DNA from: Verrucomicrobiota bacterium | GTDB taxonomy: Bacteria; Verrucomicrobiota; Verrucomicrobiia; Limisphaerales; Pedosphaeraceae | NCBI GenBank assembly: GCA_021325145.1 | Contig: JAJPHR010000064.1 | Span: 1 to 64,000, forward strand | Length of the DNA stretch: 64,000 nt | Reading direction: 5' to 3' | Part shown: positions 27,595-36,244 of the stretch, piece by piece | Layout of the letters: every line of letters starts with the position of its first letter | Numbering within the stretch: the stretch's first letter is position 1 | Program-made: the position numbers and the translations under genes | Notes under the pieces: model-generated | Databases searched by the model: none | The model's input: only the letters and a program-made list of their open reading frames with translations | Told to the model about the DNA's origin: nothing

Positions 27595-27612
27595 GTCACC
27601 AGTACTGGTGAC
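27595..27612. promoter_or_regulatory. Perfect 18-bp palindrome, candidate operator
   Basis: GTCACCAGT|ACTGGTGAC is a perfect palindrome, 234 bp before the sufD start and 50 bp after the DUF3106-like gene. Its length and symmetry suit a dimeric regulator. Which protein binds is unknown. Confidence 0.45.
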
Positions 27613-27682
27613 TAGCTGGTTTCGCCGTTTGTGGTAGAGTTCGTTCGTTGTTGGTGCGCTTTGTTCTCAAGTGTGCCGTGTG

Positions 27683-27716
27683 AAAAGGCCGGACCTGTTG
27701 TCCGGCCCTTCTTTTT
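27683..27716 (+). terminator. Rho-independent terminator
   Basis: GGCCGGAC (27687-27694), 5-nt loop CTGTT, GTCCGGCC (27700-27707), then CTTCTTTTT. It can end the sigma/anti-sigma/DUF3106 transcript; alternatively it ends a short RNA starting near the palindrome at 27595. Confidence 0.88.
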
Positions 27717-27845
27717 GTACGGACCAGAATCCGAGTTCGCCTCCAGACTTGCTTTCGCAACCGCATCATGGAAGTATAGACCCTGTATTTGTCTCGCCCG
27801 ACGCAAGTCATTGGGACTCAAGGCAGCAAAGCAGATTTTCGCGCT

Positions 27846-29195
27846 ATGCCACAAGCGACTCAGAATCAGACCATGAAAGAAACCGGCCCCTACTGGGAAA
27901 GGTTCGAGCAACTCGAACCGGAGCTCAACCGTCCATCCTGGCTGTTCCCCATGCGCAAGGCCGGCATTTCCCGGTTTGCCGAGCTTGGCTTCCCCACGCT
28001 GGATGATGAGGATTGGCGCTTTACCAATGTTGCTCCCATCGCGCGGCTGCCATTCCGCCCGGCACTCTCGCCCGGGCATCTGGAAGCCGCAGCCTTGGAA
28101 CGGTTTTCTTTTGGCAACATCCCTTCGAGCCGGCTGGTCTTCGTGGATGGACATTTCTCCCGCGAACTTTCGTCGATCCTCCCGCAACCCGAGGGCGTCA
28201 AAATCAGCAGCCTGGCCGCCGCGCTGCAAAATGACTCGGCCATAATCGAGAAGCATCTGGCGCGATATACCCAGGGGCAGGACAATTCGTTCTCCGCGCT
28301 CAATACGGCGTTCTTCCAGGACGGCGCGTTCATTCACGTCCCGGCGGGCAAGGCCGTGAGCGGTCCCGTGCATCTATTGTTCGTTTCGACAGCGCCGGAA
28401 GCGGGCGCAACCATTCTGCCGCGAAATTTGATCATCGCCGAAAAGAGCAGCCAGCTCACGGTCATCGAAAGCTTCGTGGCGACGACGAACGGGGTATATG
28501 TCACCAACGCGGTGGATGAATTGGTAATCGGCGAAAACGCGAGCGTGGAGCATTGCAAATTTCAGGACGAAAGCCTCCAGGCGTTTCACGTTGCGGCGAT
28601 TCATGCGCACCTGGGCCGCAACTGCAATTTCATCGCCCACTCGATTGCGACCGGCGCGCGGCTTTCGCGCAACAACATCCGCACCAGCCTGGCGGCGGAA
28701 GGCGTCGAGTGCGTGTTGAACGGACTCTATCTGACGCGCGACGACCAGTTGGCGGACCATCACATGGTCGTTGAGCACGCCAAGCCGCATTGCAACAGCC
28801 ACGAATATTACAACGGCATTCTCGATGGCCGTTCCAAGGGTGTGTTCCATGGGCGCATTCTGGTCCAGCCCGACGCCCAAAAAACGGACGCGAAACAGAC
28901 CAACAAAAACCTGCTGTTGTCCGACGAAGCGACCATCGACACCAAGCCGCAGCTCGAGATTTACGCGGACGATGTGAAATGCACGCACGGCGCGACGGTC
29001 GGCCAGTTGAACGAGGAATCGATCTTTTATTTGCGCGCGCGCGGCATCGGCGAAGAGACGGCGAAGCGAATGTTGATTCACGCCTTTGCCGGGGAGATCA
29101 TCGATCGCATCCGCTTCGCGCCTGCCCGCGAAGAACTGGACAAAATTGTCTGGGACCGTTTGGAACTAAATCCGCTGGTGGCTGGAGGGAAATAA
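27846..29195 (+). CDS. sufD: Fe-S cluster assembly protein SufD
   Basis: 449 aa from the ATG at 27846 (an ATG at 27873, MKETGPYW, is also plausible). SufD partners SufB and SufC in the scaffold that builds Fe-S clusters. The SufB/D beta-helix core is clear: FHVAAIHAHLGRNCNFIAHS, LNGLYLTRDDQLADHHMVVEHAKPHCNSHEYYNGILDGRSKGVFHGRI and the C-terminal CTHGATVGQLNEESIFYLRARGIGEETAKRMLIHAFA. It starts the Fe-S operon here and overlaps sufU by one base (TAATG). sufB and sufC are not in this window. Confidence 0.93.
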   Translation: MPQATQNQTMKETGPYWERFEQLEPELNRPSWLFPMRKAGISRFAELGFPTLDDEDWRFTNVAPIARLPFRPALSPGHLEAAALERFSFGNIPSSRLVFVDGHFSRELSSILPQPEGVKISSLAAALQNDSAIIEKHLARYTQGQDNSFSALNTAFFQDGAFIHVPAGKAVSGPVHLLFVSTAPEAGATILPRNLIIAEKSSQLTVIESFVATTNGVYVTNAVDELVIGENASVEHCKFQDESLQAFHVAAIHAHLGRNCNFIAHSIATGARLSRNNIRTSLAAEGVECVLNGLYLTRDDQLADHHMVVEHAKPHCNSHEYYNGILDGRSKGVFHGRILVQPDAQKTDAKQTNKNLLLSDEATIDTKPQLEIYADDVKCTHGATVGQLNEESIFYLRARGIGEETAKRMLIHAFAGEIIDRIRFAPAREELDKIVWDRLELNPLVAGGK

Positions 29196-29653
29196 TGTCC
29201 GACGATCTCGACGATCTCTATCAGCAGGTGATCCTCGATCATTGCAAGTCGCCGCGGAATTTCCACACTCTGGACGGAGCGAATCGCAAGGGCGAAGGCT
29301 ACAATCCGCTTTGCGGAGACAACTACACCGTGTTTCTCAAAATGAACGGTGATGTCGTCGAGGACGCGAGTTTTCAGGGCTCCGGCTGCTGCATTTCAAA
29401 AGCCTCGGCTTCGCTGCTGACCGCGACCGTCAAGGGCAAAACCAAGGCCGAAGTGCAGGCGCTGTTCGCCAAGGTCCATGACATGATGACCACCGGCACG
29501 GTGAGCGACGAAGGGGTTGGCAAACTGGCGGTGTTCGCGGGCGTGCACAAATTCCCCGCCCGAGTCAAATGCGCCATCCTTTCCTGGCACGCTGTGCTCG
29601 CGGCGGTGGAAGGGAAGGATGGACCGGTGAGCACGGAAAATGAGAGCGACTAG
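29195..29653 (+). CDS. sufU: Fe-S assembly / sulfur-transfer protein SufU
   Basis: 152 aa, translationally coupled to sufD. It belongs to the IscU/SufU fold with three Cys ligands: NPLCGDNYTVFL, GSGCCISKASASLL and ARVKCAILSWHAV. The insert between the second and third Cys matches SufU (sulfur acceptor of SufS) rather than IscU. It takes sulfur from SufS through a zinc site and passes it to the SufBCD scaffold. Its neighbours, sufD before and sufT and sufS after, fit this. Confidence 0.92.
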   Translation: MSDDLDDLYQQVILDHCKSPRNFHTLDGANRKGEGYNPLCGDNYTVFLKMNGDVVEDASFQGSGCCISKASASLLTATVKGKTKAEVQALFAKVHDMMTTGTVSDEGVGKLAVFAGVHKFPARVKCAILSWHAVLAAVEGKDGPVSTENESD

Positions 29654-29710
29654 GTTAATGACCAATACCCACGGCATTGCTTCCCCACAGGGAGCGTGTA
29701 ACTTGTAATC

Positions 29711-30277
29711 ATGAGCAGCGGATCAGTCATTCTCAAGCGTGATGTCGAGGCGGCCATCGTCCCGGTGGGGACGAAGATCACTTTGAAGGCCGGGGAAGAA
29801 GCCCTCATCACGCAATCGCTGGGCGGCACTTACACGGTGGTGGTCAACGGCAATATGTTCCGCATCGAGAGCAGGGATGCTGACGCGCTGGGCATGGAAG
29901 CGGAGGTGAAACCCGCGGCTCCGGCCGGAACGTCTCTGGGCGGGAGGGTGACAGCGGAGCAACTCGACAAGGAAATTTGGGGCCAATTGCGGACGTGTTA
30001 TGATCCGGAAATTCCGGTCAACATTGTCGATCTCGGCCTGGTGTATGACTGCAAACTGGCGCCCATCGCGGGCGCGGAGGACCGCTACCGCGTGGATGTG
30101 AAAATGACGCTGACCGCGCCCGGTTGCGGCATGGGGCCGGTGTTGCAACAGGATGTGCAGAACAAATTGATGTCCATCGAGGCGGTCGATGACGTGAATG
30201 TCGAACTCGTTTGGGAACCGCAATGGAACCAGGGCATGCTGAGCGAGGCCGCGAAGTTGCAACTGGGGTTGATGTAA
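29711..30277 (+). CDS. sufT: Fe-S assembly factor SufT (MIP18/DUF59 domain)
   Basis: 188 aa. The N-terminal part (residues 1-75, VPVGTKITLKAGEEALITQSLGG...) is the SufT-specific extension, and about 85-180 is a DUF59/MIP18 domain (CYDPEIPVNIVDLGLVYDCKL, LTAPGCGMGPVLQQDVQNKL). SufT is an auxiliary factor for Fe-S protein maturation. The gene ends directly before the sufS start. Confidence 0.9.
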   Translation: MSSGSVILKRDVEAAIVPVGTKITLKAGEEALITQSLGGTYTVVVNGNMFRIESRDADALGMEAEVKPAAPAGTSLGGRVTAEQLDKEIWGQLRTCYDPEIPVNIVDLGLVYDCKLAPIAGAEDRYRVDVKMTLTAPGCGMGPVLQQDVQNKLMSIEAVDDVNVELVWEPQWNQGMLSEAAKLQLGLM

Positions 30278-31540
30278 ATGATCACGCAGGACACCATTCC
30301 AACCCGGCCTAATAAAATGACCGATTGGGCAAAATTACGCGCCGACTTTCCGATCCTGGACCAGCAGGTCCACGGGCATCCGCTGATTTATTTCGACAAC
30401 GCGGCCAGCAGCCAAAAGCCGCGCGCGGTCATCGAGGCGTTGGACCGTTATTACGAGCGGGACAACGCGAACGTGCATCGCGGCATTCATGAACTGAGCA
30501 ACCGCGCGACGACTGCTTTCGAAGCCGCGCGTGAACGCGTGGCGAAGTTCATCAACGCGAAGACGCCGGAGGAAATCATTTTTACGCGCGGCACGACCGA
30601 GGGCATCAATCTTGTCGCGCAAGCCTGGGGCACGAAAAATCTCCGGCCTGGCGACACGATTCTGCTCACGGAAATGGAGCATCACAGCAACATCGTTCCC
30701 TGGCAATTGGTGGCGGAACGCACCGGGGCCAAACTCGCCTACCTGCCGGTCACGGGCGACGAAGGCTTGCTCGATTTAAGCAAGCTCGATCAATTGCTGA
30801 CGCGGGAGGTGAAGCTGTTTGCGTTCACGCACATTTCCAATTCCCTGGGCACCGTGAATCCGGTTGCGGAACTTTGCGAGCGGGCGCGCAAGCTCGGAGT
30901 CACGACCTTGGTGGATGCCGCGCAAAGCGCCGGTCATCTCGCGCTCGATGTGCAAAAAATCGGCTGCGATTTTCTCGTGTTCTCCAGCCATAAGATTTGC
31001 GGGCCGACGGGCATTGGCGTGTTGTGGGGGCGGCAGGAGGTCCTGGACGCCATGCCGCCGTACCAAGGCGGCGGCGAAATGATTCTGACGGTGGACTTCT
31101 TCAAGACCACCTACAAGAAGGCGCCGCATCGGTTCGAAGCCGGCACGCCGGACATTTCGGGGGCAATCGGGTTGCATGCGGCGTTGGATTACCTGGATGC
31201 CATCGGCCGGGAGAACATTTTCAAGCACGACCAGGAACTGGCGGCGTACGCGTATGAACAACTGACGCAGTTGAAGGGCATCCGGCTGTTTGGCCCGAAG
31301 ACCGGCCGTGCCGGGCTGGTGAGTTTCCTGCTGGACGACGTGCATGCGCATGACGTGGTAACCGTGGCCGACCAGCGCGGCGTGGCCTTGCGCGGCGGGC
31401 ATCATTGCAACCAGCCGCTGATGAAGAAGCTCGGCATCGTCTCGACGGCCCGGGCGAGTTTTTATTTTTACAACACGCGCGCCGAGGTGGACCGGTTCAT
31501 CGAGGTGGTGCGCGGCATTCAGAAATTTTTTGGAACATGA
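30278..31540 (+). CDS. sufS: Cysteine desulfurase SufS
   Basis: 420 aa; the start may instead be the ATG at 30317 (MTDWAKLRADFPIL). It is a PLP enzyme converting cysteine to alanine and a protein-bound persulfide. Seen: ANVHRGIHELSNRAT, EHHSNIVPW, the PLP Lys in VFSSHKICGPTGIGVLW, and the active-site Cys in LRGGHHCNQPLM. This is a SufS (group II) layout. It abuts sufT and overlaps the next gene by ATGA. Confidence 0.95.
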   Translation: MITQDTIPTRPNKMTDWAKLRADFPILDQQVHGHPLIYFDNAASSQKPRAVIEALDRYYERDNANVHRGIHELSNRATTAFEAARERVAKFINAKTPEEIIFTRGTTEGINLVAQAWGTKNLRPGDTILLTEMEHHSNIVPWQLVAERTGAKLAYLPVTGDEGLLDLSKLDQLLTREVKLFAFTHISNSLGTVNPVAELCERARKLGVTTLVDAAQSAGHLALDVQKIGCDFLVFSSHKICGPTGIGVLWGRQEVLDAMPPYQGGGEMILTVDFFKTTYKKAPHRFEAGTPDISGAIGLHAALDYLDAIGRENIFKHDQELAAYAYEQLTQLKGIRLFGPKTGRAGLVSFLLDDVHAHDVVTVADQRGVALRGGHHCNQPLMKKLGIVSTARASFYFYNTRAEVDRFIEVVRGIQKFFGT

Positions 31541-32073
31541 CCATCTCTGCCAAATCGCCCATGAGCGACGTGCTTGCGGAATTTCCCGGCGCACAGCGCG
31601 CGTTGTTTCGTCGCTATCACATCGGCGGTTGCAGCAGTTGTGGATTTCAGCCCGCCGAAACATTGGAGCAAGTCTGCCAGCGCAACAACAATCTGAACGT
31701 GGCCGAAGTGCTGGAGCACATCAAAACCAGCCACGAACAGGATGCGAAGGTCCTGATCAGCGCGAAGGAATTGGCCGAACTGCTCCGGCGCGATCCATCC
31801 GTCAAGTTGCTCGACGTGCGTTCGCGCGAGGAATTTAACGCCACGCACATCGAGGGTTCGGTCCTGCTGTCGCAAACGGTGATGCAGGAGATTCTCGGCA
31901 AATGGAATCCACACCAGGTTTTCGTCATCATTGACCATCAGGGCAAACAAGCAATGGACGCGGCGGCATATTTCCTTGGGCATGGGTTCGACGGCGTGCG
32001 CTGCCTGCGCGGCGGCATCGATGCCTGGGCGCAGGAGGTGGATGCGAACATCCGACGTTATGAACTGGCGTGA
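31537..32073 (+). CDS. DUF1858-like plus rhodanese-like protein lacking the catalytic Cys
   Basis: 178 aa. The N-terminal 60 residues (VLAEFPGAQRALFRRYHIGGCSSCGFQPAETLEQV) resemble DUF1858/ScdA-type N-domains with a CSSC pair. About 70-175 is a rhodanese domain (VKLLDVRSREEFNATHIEGSVLL to CLRGGIDAWAQEV). At the active-site loop, where C-x-x-G-x-R is expected, the sequence is IIDHQGKQA, with no cysteine, so sulfur transfer by this domain is unlikely. It lies within the Fe-S operon; the CSSC pair may instead bind a metal or sulfur (inference). Confidence 0.82.
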   Translation: MTISAKSPMSDVLAEFPGAQRALFRRYHIGGCSSCGFQPAETLEQVCQRNNNLNVAEVLEHIKTSHEQDAKVLISAKELAELLRRDPSVKLLDVRSREEFNATHIEGSVLLSQTVMQEILGKWNPHQVFVIIDHQGKQAMDAAAYFLGHGFDGVRCLRGGIDAWAQEVDANIRRYELA

Positions 32074-32132
32074 ACGAGCCGGCGGCTGTTAGCGCTCCGC
32101 TCTTGCATGGAGCCTCAACGATTAATCATCAC

Positions 32133-32669
32133 ATGAACCAGGATTTGGAAAAACGGATTCGGGAAGCGATGGCTAACCCACAAAACATCGGCGAACTGGC
32201 CGGCGCGGACAGTGTCGGGATGGTCGGCAACTCCGAATGCGGCGAGATGCTGCGGATGTGGGTGAAGTTCAAGGAGGAAAACGGGAAGAAGGTGATTGAT
32301 CGAGCGACGTTTCAATCCTTCGGGTGCGAGACGGCGATTGCGGTCGCCAGCCTGGCCACCGAGTTGATCCGCGGCAAAACCGCCGAGGAAGCCCTGGCGC
32401 TCAAGACGGAAGAACTGGCGGGTGAACTTGGGCCGCTGCCGCCGATGAAGATTCATTGCGCGCAGTTGGTTGAGGGCGCATTGCGTTCGGCCTTGGATCC
32501 GCAGAGCGAAGCAACCAAGCCGGCGGCCGCGCCGCTTTCCGCCCAGCCCAGCGCGCCGAACCTGCTCGATAATTTCACGAAGCCCAAGGAGGGCGGCGTG
32601 CGTCTGGTTTTTTTGGACGAGAAGACGAAGGGTGGGAGTCAGCCTGAGGCGGATTCAAAGGGATCGTAG
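32133..32669 (+). CDS. IscU/NifU-N-like Fe-S scaffold protein
   Basis: 178 aa from the ATG at 32133; a GTG at 32070 overlapping the previous stop would add 21 residues. Three Cys ligands sit as in NifU N-terminal/IscU domains: GNSECGEMLRMWVKF, FQSFGCETAIAVASL and MKIHCAQLVEGALR. The C-terminal tail (about 115 onward) is Ala/Pro-rich and not conserved-looking. It is a second U-type scaffold in the operon, beside sufU, closer in pattern to IscU/NifU. Confidence 0.85.
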   Translation: MNQDLEKRIREAMANPQNIGELAGADSVGMVGNSECGEMLRMWVKFKEENGKKVIDRATFQSFGCETAIAVASLATELIRGKTAEEALALKTEELAGELGPLPPMKIHCAQLVEGALRSALDPQSEATKPAAAPLSAQPSAPNLLDNFTKPKEGGVRLVFLDEKTKGGSQPEADSKGS

Positions 32670-32697
32670 CAGCCTCCTCTCGTCGGCTGCCACAGGT
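32666..32697. repeat. Short dispersed repeat (AGCCTCCT..CGTCGGCTG family), copy 2
   Basis: Shares its core with 12143-12167. GCAGCC/GGCTGC form a short stem at the very end of the Fe-S operon. There is no T-run, so it is a weak terminator at best. Confidence 0.5.
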
Positions 32698-32782
32698 AAG
32701 GGAAGTTTTGCCTTGGGATTGGCTCGGGTACCCTCGCGTGTTTTTTAGTAAAGAGTGGTTTTATTGCTTAAGAACAGGTAAT

Positions 32783-33670
32783 ATGGCGCTCCATTTGAAA
32801 GACGGCGAAAAGCTTGGAAGTGGAATTCGACGAATCGCAAAAAAGGAGATTGGCGCGATCATCGAACACTTGGCGGGGCGGCGGCTCGAAGGCGAGGGCC
32901 GGGCGCTTCACGAAGCGCGCAAGAATTTGAAGAAAGTGCGGGCGACGCTCCGGCTCGTGCGCGAGCAATTGGGCGAGCAGGTTTACCAGCGGGAAAACCG
33001 CGATTTTCGCGACGTCGCCCGTGCCTTGTCCCCGCGCCGGGATGCGGAGGTTTTGGTGAAGACTTTAGCGAAGCTCCGGCGCAGCCAGAAACGCGCGGCG
33101 AGTCCCGGCCTTAACAAGCTGGATCAAGTCCTTCTCGGCCGGCACCAACAGGCTTTCAAAACCGCGGACGCGCAGGACGAATTGGAAGTGGCGCTGCTGG
33201 CGGCGCGCCACCGGGCCAAACATTGGCCAATAAAAAAGCTCGATTGGTCGGACCTGCTGGACGGGTTGGAAGGGAGTTATCGGCGGGCGCGAAAAGCCTT
33301 CCGCACCGCCGGCGAAACGCGCACGGACGAGAACCTGCACGAATGGCGCAAGCGCGTGAAGGATTTATGGTACCAGTTGCGTCTGCTGGAATCCGCCTGT
33401 TCTGAAGCCGTTGGACAACTAGCCAAGGAAATGAAATGCCTCAGCGAATACCTGGGGGACGACCACGATTTAATGATGCTGAATGCGGCGGCGCAGTGCG
33501 CGGGATTGGCCGCGAAGGAGACACAAGTCATTTCCGATTGGATCCAGGCCCGCCGACGCAAACTTCAAGCGAACGCTTTTGAGTTGGGCCAGAAATTATT
33601 TGACGAGAAGCCGCCGCGGTTCACCCGGCGCATTGAAGGTTGCCGGAACCCGGACGCTGGTTTGGTGTAG
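32783..33670 (+). CDS. CHAD domain protein
   Basis: 295 aa from the ATG at 32783 (MALHLKDGEKLG). It is an all-helical CHAD fold with two similar halves, each carrying a basic His/Arg/Lys helix: ALHEARKNLKKVRATLRLV and NLHEWRKRVKDLWYQLRLL. CHAD domains bind polyphosphate through these residues. There is no CYTH domain attached. It stands alone, between the Fe-S operon and the kimA leader. Confidence 0.88.
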   Translation: MALHLKDGEKLGSGIRRIAKKEIGAIIEHLAGRRLEGEGRALHEARKNLKKVRATLRLVREQLGEQVYQRENRDFRDVARALSPRRDAEVLVKTLAKLRRSQKRAASPGLNKLDQVLLGRHQQAFKTADAQDELEVALLAARHRAKHWPIKKLDWSDLLDGLEGSYRRARKAFRTAGETRTDENLHEWRKRVKDLWYQLRLLESACSEAVGQLAKEMKCLSEYLGDDHDLMMLNAAAQCAGLAAKETQVISDWIQARRRKLQANAFELGQKLFDEKPPRFTRRIEGCRNPDAGLV

Positions 33671-34190
33671 CATAGGATAAACACCAAGCTCTGAAATCCA
33701 AACACCAGAAAAGCTCCAAGTCTCAAGCTTCAAAGGTTGCTCAGGCTCGCTTTTTCGATTCCGAATGGCAACAAAGCTGCCTTCAGGACAGCCAGTGGCA
33801 GACGAAAACGACGAGCACAATAGCCATACCGGCGAAAACTCCGCTCTTCAGCTTTCGGCTGTGATTAGTGTCGCGGAAAGACCCGCACTGCATGCATTTT
33901 TGCAGAGAACTTGAAATCCGATGCCCGCAACACCCGCATAAATTATAAAGTGCCATGATTCTGATGCTTAGAGCCTAATCCACGGAAAGCCGTTCAAAAA
34001 TCGGGGAAATAACCCAAAATTTGGAAAACCAAACACCCACCCAATTGTAGCATGGTGCATTGTTACCGTGGGATGGCGCGCTACGCCGTCCCTACCTTTC
34101 CGGGGTAAGAACAGTGTCGAGATGTGCCCTTGTAGCACTATCAGCATTGCAGCCGCTTGACTTTTCCGGCCGGGGTCGTTATCAATCTTT
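33671..34190. other. Long intergenic region with repeat-like remnants
   Basis: About 520 bp without a convincing gene. It begins with low-complexity text rich in CCAAG/CTCC units (33690-33740), a style of dispersed repeat I associate with this phylum. Near 34070 is a GC-rich block (GGCGCGCTACGCCGTCC) like that near 49193-49210. No promoter is convincing. Confidence 0.35.
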
Positions 34191-34197
34191 CAGTTCT

Positions 34198-34350
34198 TTG
34201 TCTGCTTAGTGACCTGGTTTCTTCAGGTCAGCGGGGGACCCAAAATATCCGCTTGCAACGGATTGGGGCTAACGGCGCCTGCGGCGCCGGGAACACTTAG
34301 TGGTTCCAGCCCGACAGCTAACCTCGTGTGCGTTAACATTAAGGGCAAGG
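34198..34350 (+). ncRNA. Candidate c-di-AMP (ydaO/yuaA-type) riboswitch
   Basis: The core strings of the ydaO aptamer appear in order: a 6-bp hairpin GACCTG/CAGGTC (34211-34229) running directly into GCGGGGGACCCA (34231-34242), a hairpin ATCCG/CGGAT, TTGGGGCTAA (34263-34272), a GGCGCC-TGC-GGCGCC hairpin, a GGAAC/GTTCC stem (34290-34307), then CCGACAGCTAACCTCG (34311-34326). The downstream gene encodes a KimA-like potassium permease, the classic partner. The closing P1 helix is not obvious by eye. No T-run follows, so translational control is likely: GCAAGG near 34344 can pair with CCTTGC near 34386, close to the start. Confidence 0.82.
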
Positions 34351-34423
34351 GCGGTCTTCAAGCGACGCTCCCCAACCTGCAACAGCCTTGCGCTGCCCGC
34401 AGCAGGCAAGTTCGGGATTTCTT

Positions 34424-36244
34424 ATGATCGCAACCAACACGCGACGGCCACGCAACGTGGACGCGCCGCGCGCCGCCGCCATTTTGTATGGCGATTGGGG
34501 CACGAGCAAAGCCTACGTGATCGGCCTGGCGTTCGCCGTGGCGGGCTATGCCTCGTTTTGGCTGATCGCGGCCATGTGCGTGCTCACCGCGCTGGTGGGA
34601 ATCAACTACATGGCCATCTGCAAGCATTACCCGGACGGCGGCGGGGTCTATGCGAGCGTGCGTCACCGGTCGGAAATCGTTTCCATCGTGGGCGCGTTTT
34701 TGTTGATCGCGGATTACATCGTGACCGCGGCGATCAGCGCGTTGTCGGCGTTTCAATATCTGGGCGTGCCGCACCCGGAGATCTTCGCCGCGTTCGCGAT
34801 CGCCGCCATCGGCGGGTTGAATTTCTTTGGTCCGAAGCACACGGGCGGGCTGGCGTTTTTGGTGTCGCTTCCGACGGTTATTGTCGTGGTTGCATTGGGA
34901 ATGTTTTCCGTGCCGCACCTGCACGATGCCGTGCGCCATATCGAGCCGTTGACCGGTGGGTTTTGGAAAAATTGGAAGGGGTTTGTCGGCGTGGTGCTCG
35001 CTTTGTCCGGCGTGGAAGCGATTGCCAATGCGACGGGGGTTATGAAATTGAATCCGGGCACGAGCGATGCCAAGCCCAACGTCTCGAAGACCTCCACGCC
35101 GGCGCTCGTTTGGGTGATGCTGGAGGTGTGCATCTTCACGGCGCTGCTGGGCCTGGCGATGCATGCATTGGGCGGCCTGGTGATCAACAAAGATGACGTG
35201 GACGCGCCCGGGCATCCGGGTGTGCGCGATTACATGCTTAATTACATGGCCCAGGTGTTTGTCGGTGGTTCCTGGGGCGCCCATGCGGGGTTCATCGCCG
35301 GATGGATGGTCAGCATTGTGTTCGGCTTTCTCCTGCTTTCCGCCGTCAATACCGCCATCGTCGATCTGATCGCGATTTCGTTTCTGATGTCGCGCGACGG
35401 GGAGCTGCCACCGAGTTTCCAAAACCTCAATAAGTTCGGCGTGCCCAATATTGGCATTATTGTCGCCACGGTGATTCCCGCGATATTGGTCGTGGCGGTG
35501 AAGGACATGGCGGGGTTGGCGGATTTGTACGCCGTTGGAGTGGTGGGCGCCATCGCTACCAATCTTGGCGCCAGTTCGACGGACAAAAAACTTGGACTGA
35601 CGACCTGGGAGCGGTTGCTGATGTTCGGCACGTTTTTGATCATGCTGGCCATCGAGATTTCGCTCTTTTGGGACAAGCCGAGCGCGCGGGTATTTACGAT
35701 CACGGTGCTGGTGATCGGCTTGATTCTGCGTGGGCTGGCGAGCGAGCGCTCGCAGAAGAAAAAGTTGGCGGTCAACGTGGCGGCGGCGGTTCCGATCCAG
35801 GTCCAGGAAACATCCTTCATCGCCAAACCGCTGGAGGATTCCAACCCGCCGATGATGTGCGCGGTGCGCGGCCCCGGCAAGACGCTGGATTTCGCGATCA
35901 GCGAGGCGAAGGAGAGCCGGCGTCCGCTGTATCTGTTGTTTGTGCGCGCGTTGCCGGCGTTGAAGGAGGAGGATTACAAGCGCAAGTGGCAGGACGACCC
36001 CGAGGCGCGGGAAATCTTCATGCTGGCCAAGGCCAAGGCGGACGGTCATCCCGTGTATCCCTGCTATGCCGTGAGCGATTCGGTGGCGGACACCATCGTG
36101 GACATTACCGCCACCATGGGCGCCTCACACCTCATCGTTGGCGCGACGGAACGCAAGGGCCTGGCGAACCTGCTTCGCGGCAGCTTGATCCGCGATGTTT
36201 CGGACAATCTGCCGGATGATATTCATTTGCTGGTTTACGCGTGA
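34424..36244 (+). CDS. kimA: KimA-like potassium uptake permease (APC superfamily with USP-like tail)
   Basis: 606 aa from the ATG at 34424, about the length of B. subtilis KimA. About twelve hydrophobic segments occupy residues 20-460 (AYVIGLAFAVAGYASFWLIAAMCVLTALVGINYMAI at the start). Residues about 476-606 form a soluble domain like universal stress proteins (LDFAISEAKESRRPLYLLFVRA; ATMGASHLIVGATERKG). KimA imports K+ with protons and is inhibited by c-di-AMP bound to this tail. The candidate c-di-AMP riboswitch directly upstream supports the potassium role over a plain amino-acid permease. Confidence 0.83.
   Translation: MIATNTRRPRNVDAPRAAAILYGDWGTSKAYVIGLAFAVAGYASFWLIAAMCVLTALVGINYMAICKHYPDGGGVYASVRHRSEIVSIVGAFLLIADYIVTAAISALSAFQYLGVPHPEIFAAFAIAAIGGLNFFGPKHTGGLAFLVSLPTVIVVVALGMFSVPHLHDAVRHIEPLTGGFWKNWKGFVGVVLALSGVEAIANATGVMKLNPGTSDAKPNVSKTSTPALVWVMLEVCIFTALLGLAMHALGGLVINKDDVDAPGHPGVRDYMLNYMAQVFVGGSWGAHAGFIAGWMVSIVFGFLLLSAVNTAIVDLIAISFLMSRDGELPPSFQNLNKFGVPNIGIIVATVIPAILVVAVKDMAGLADLYAVGVVGAIATNLGASSTDKKLGLTTWERLLMFGTFLIMLAIEISLFWDKPSARVFTITVLVIGLILRGLASERSQKKKLAVNVAAAVPIQVQETSFIAKPLEDSNPPMMCAVRGPGKTLDFAISEAKESRRPLYLLFVRALPALKEEDYKRKWQDDPEAREIFMLAKAKADGHPVYPCYAVSDSVADTIVDITATMGASHLIVGATERKGLANLLRGSLIRDVSDNLPDDIHLLVYA

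Noticed and set aside
34358-36049. 563-aa minus-strand ORF
   Set aside because: Antisense shadow of the kimA-like gene; His/Arg-rich low-complexity text without domains.
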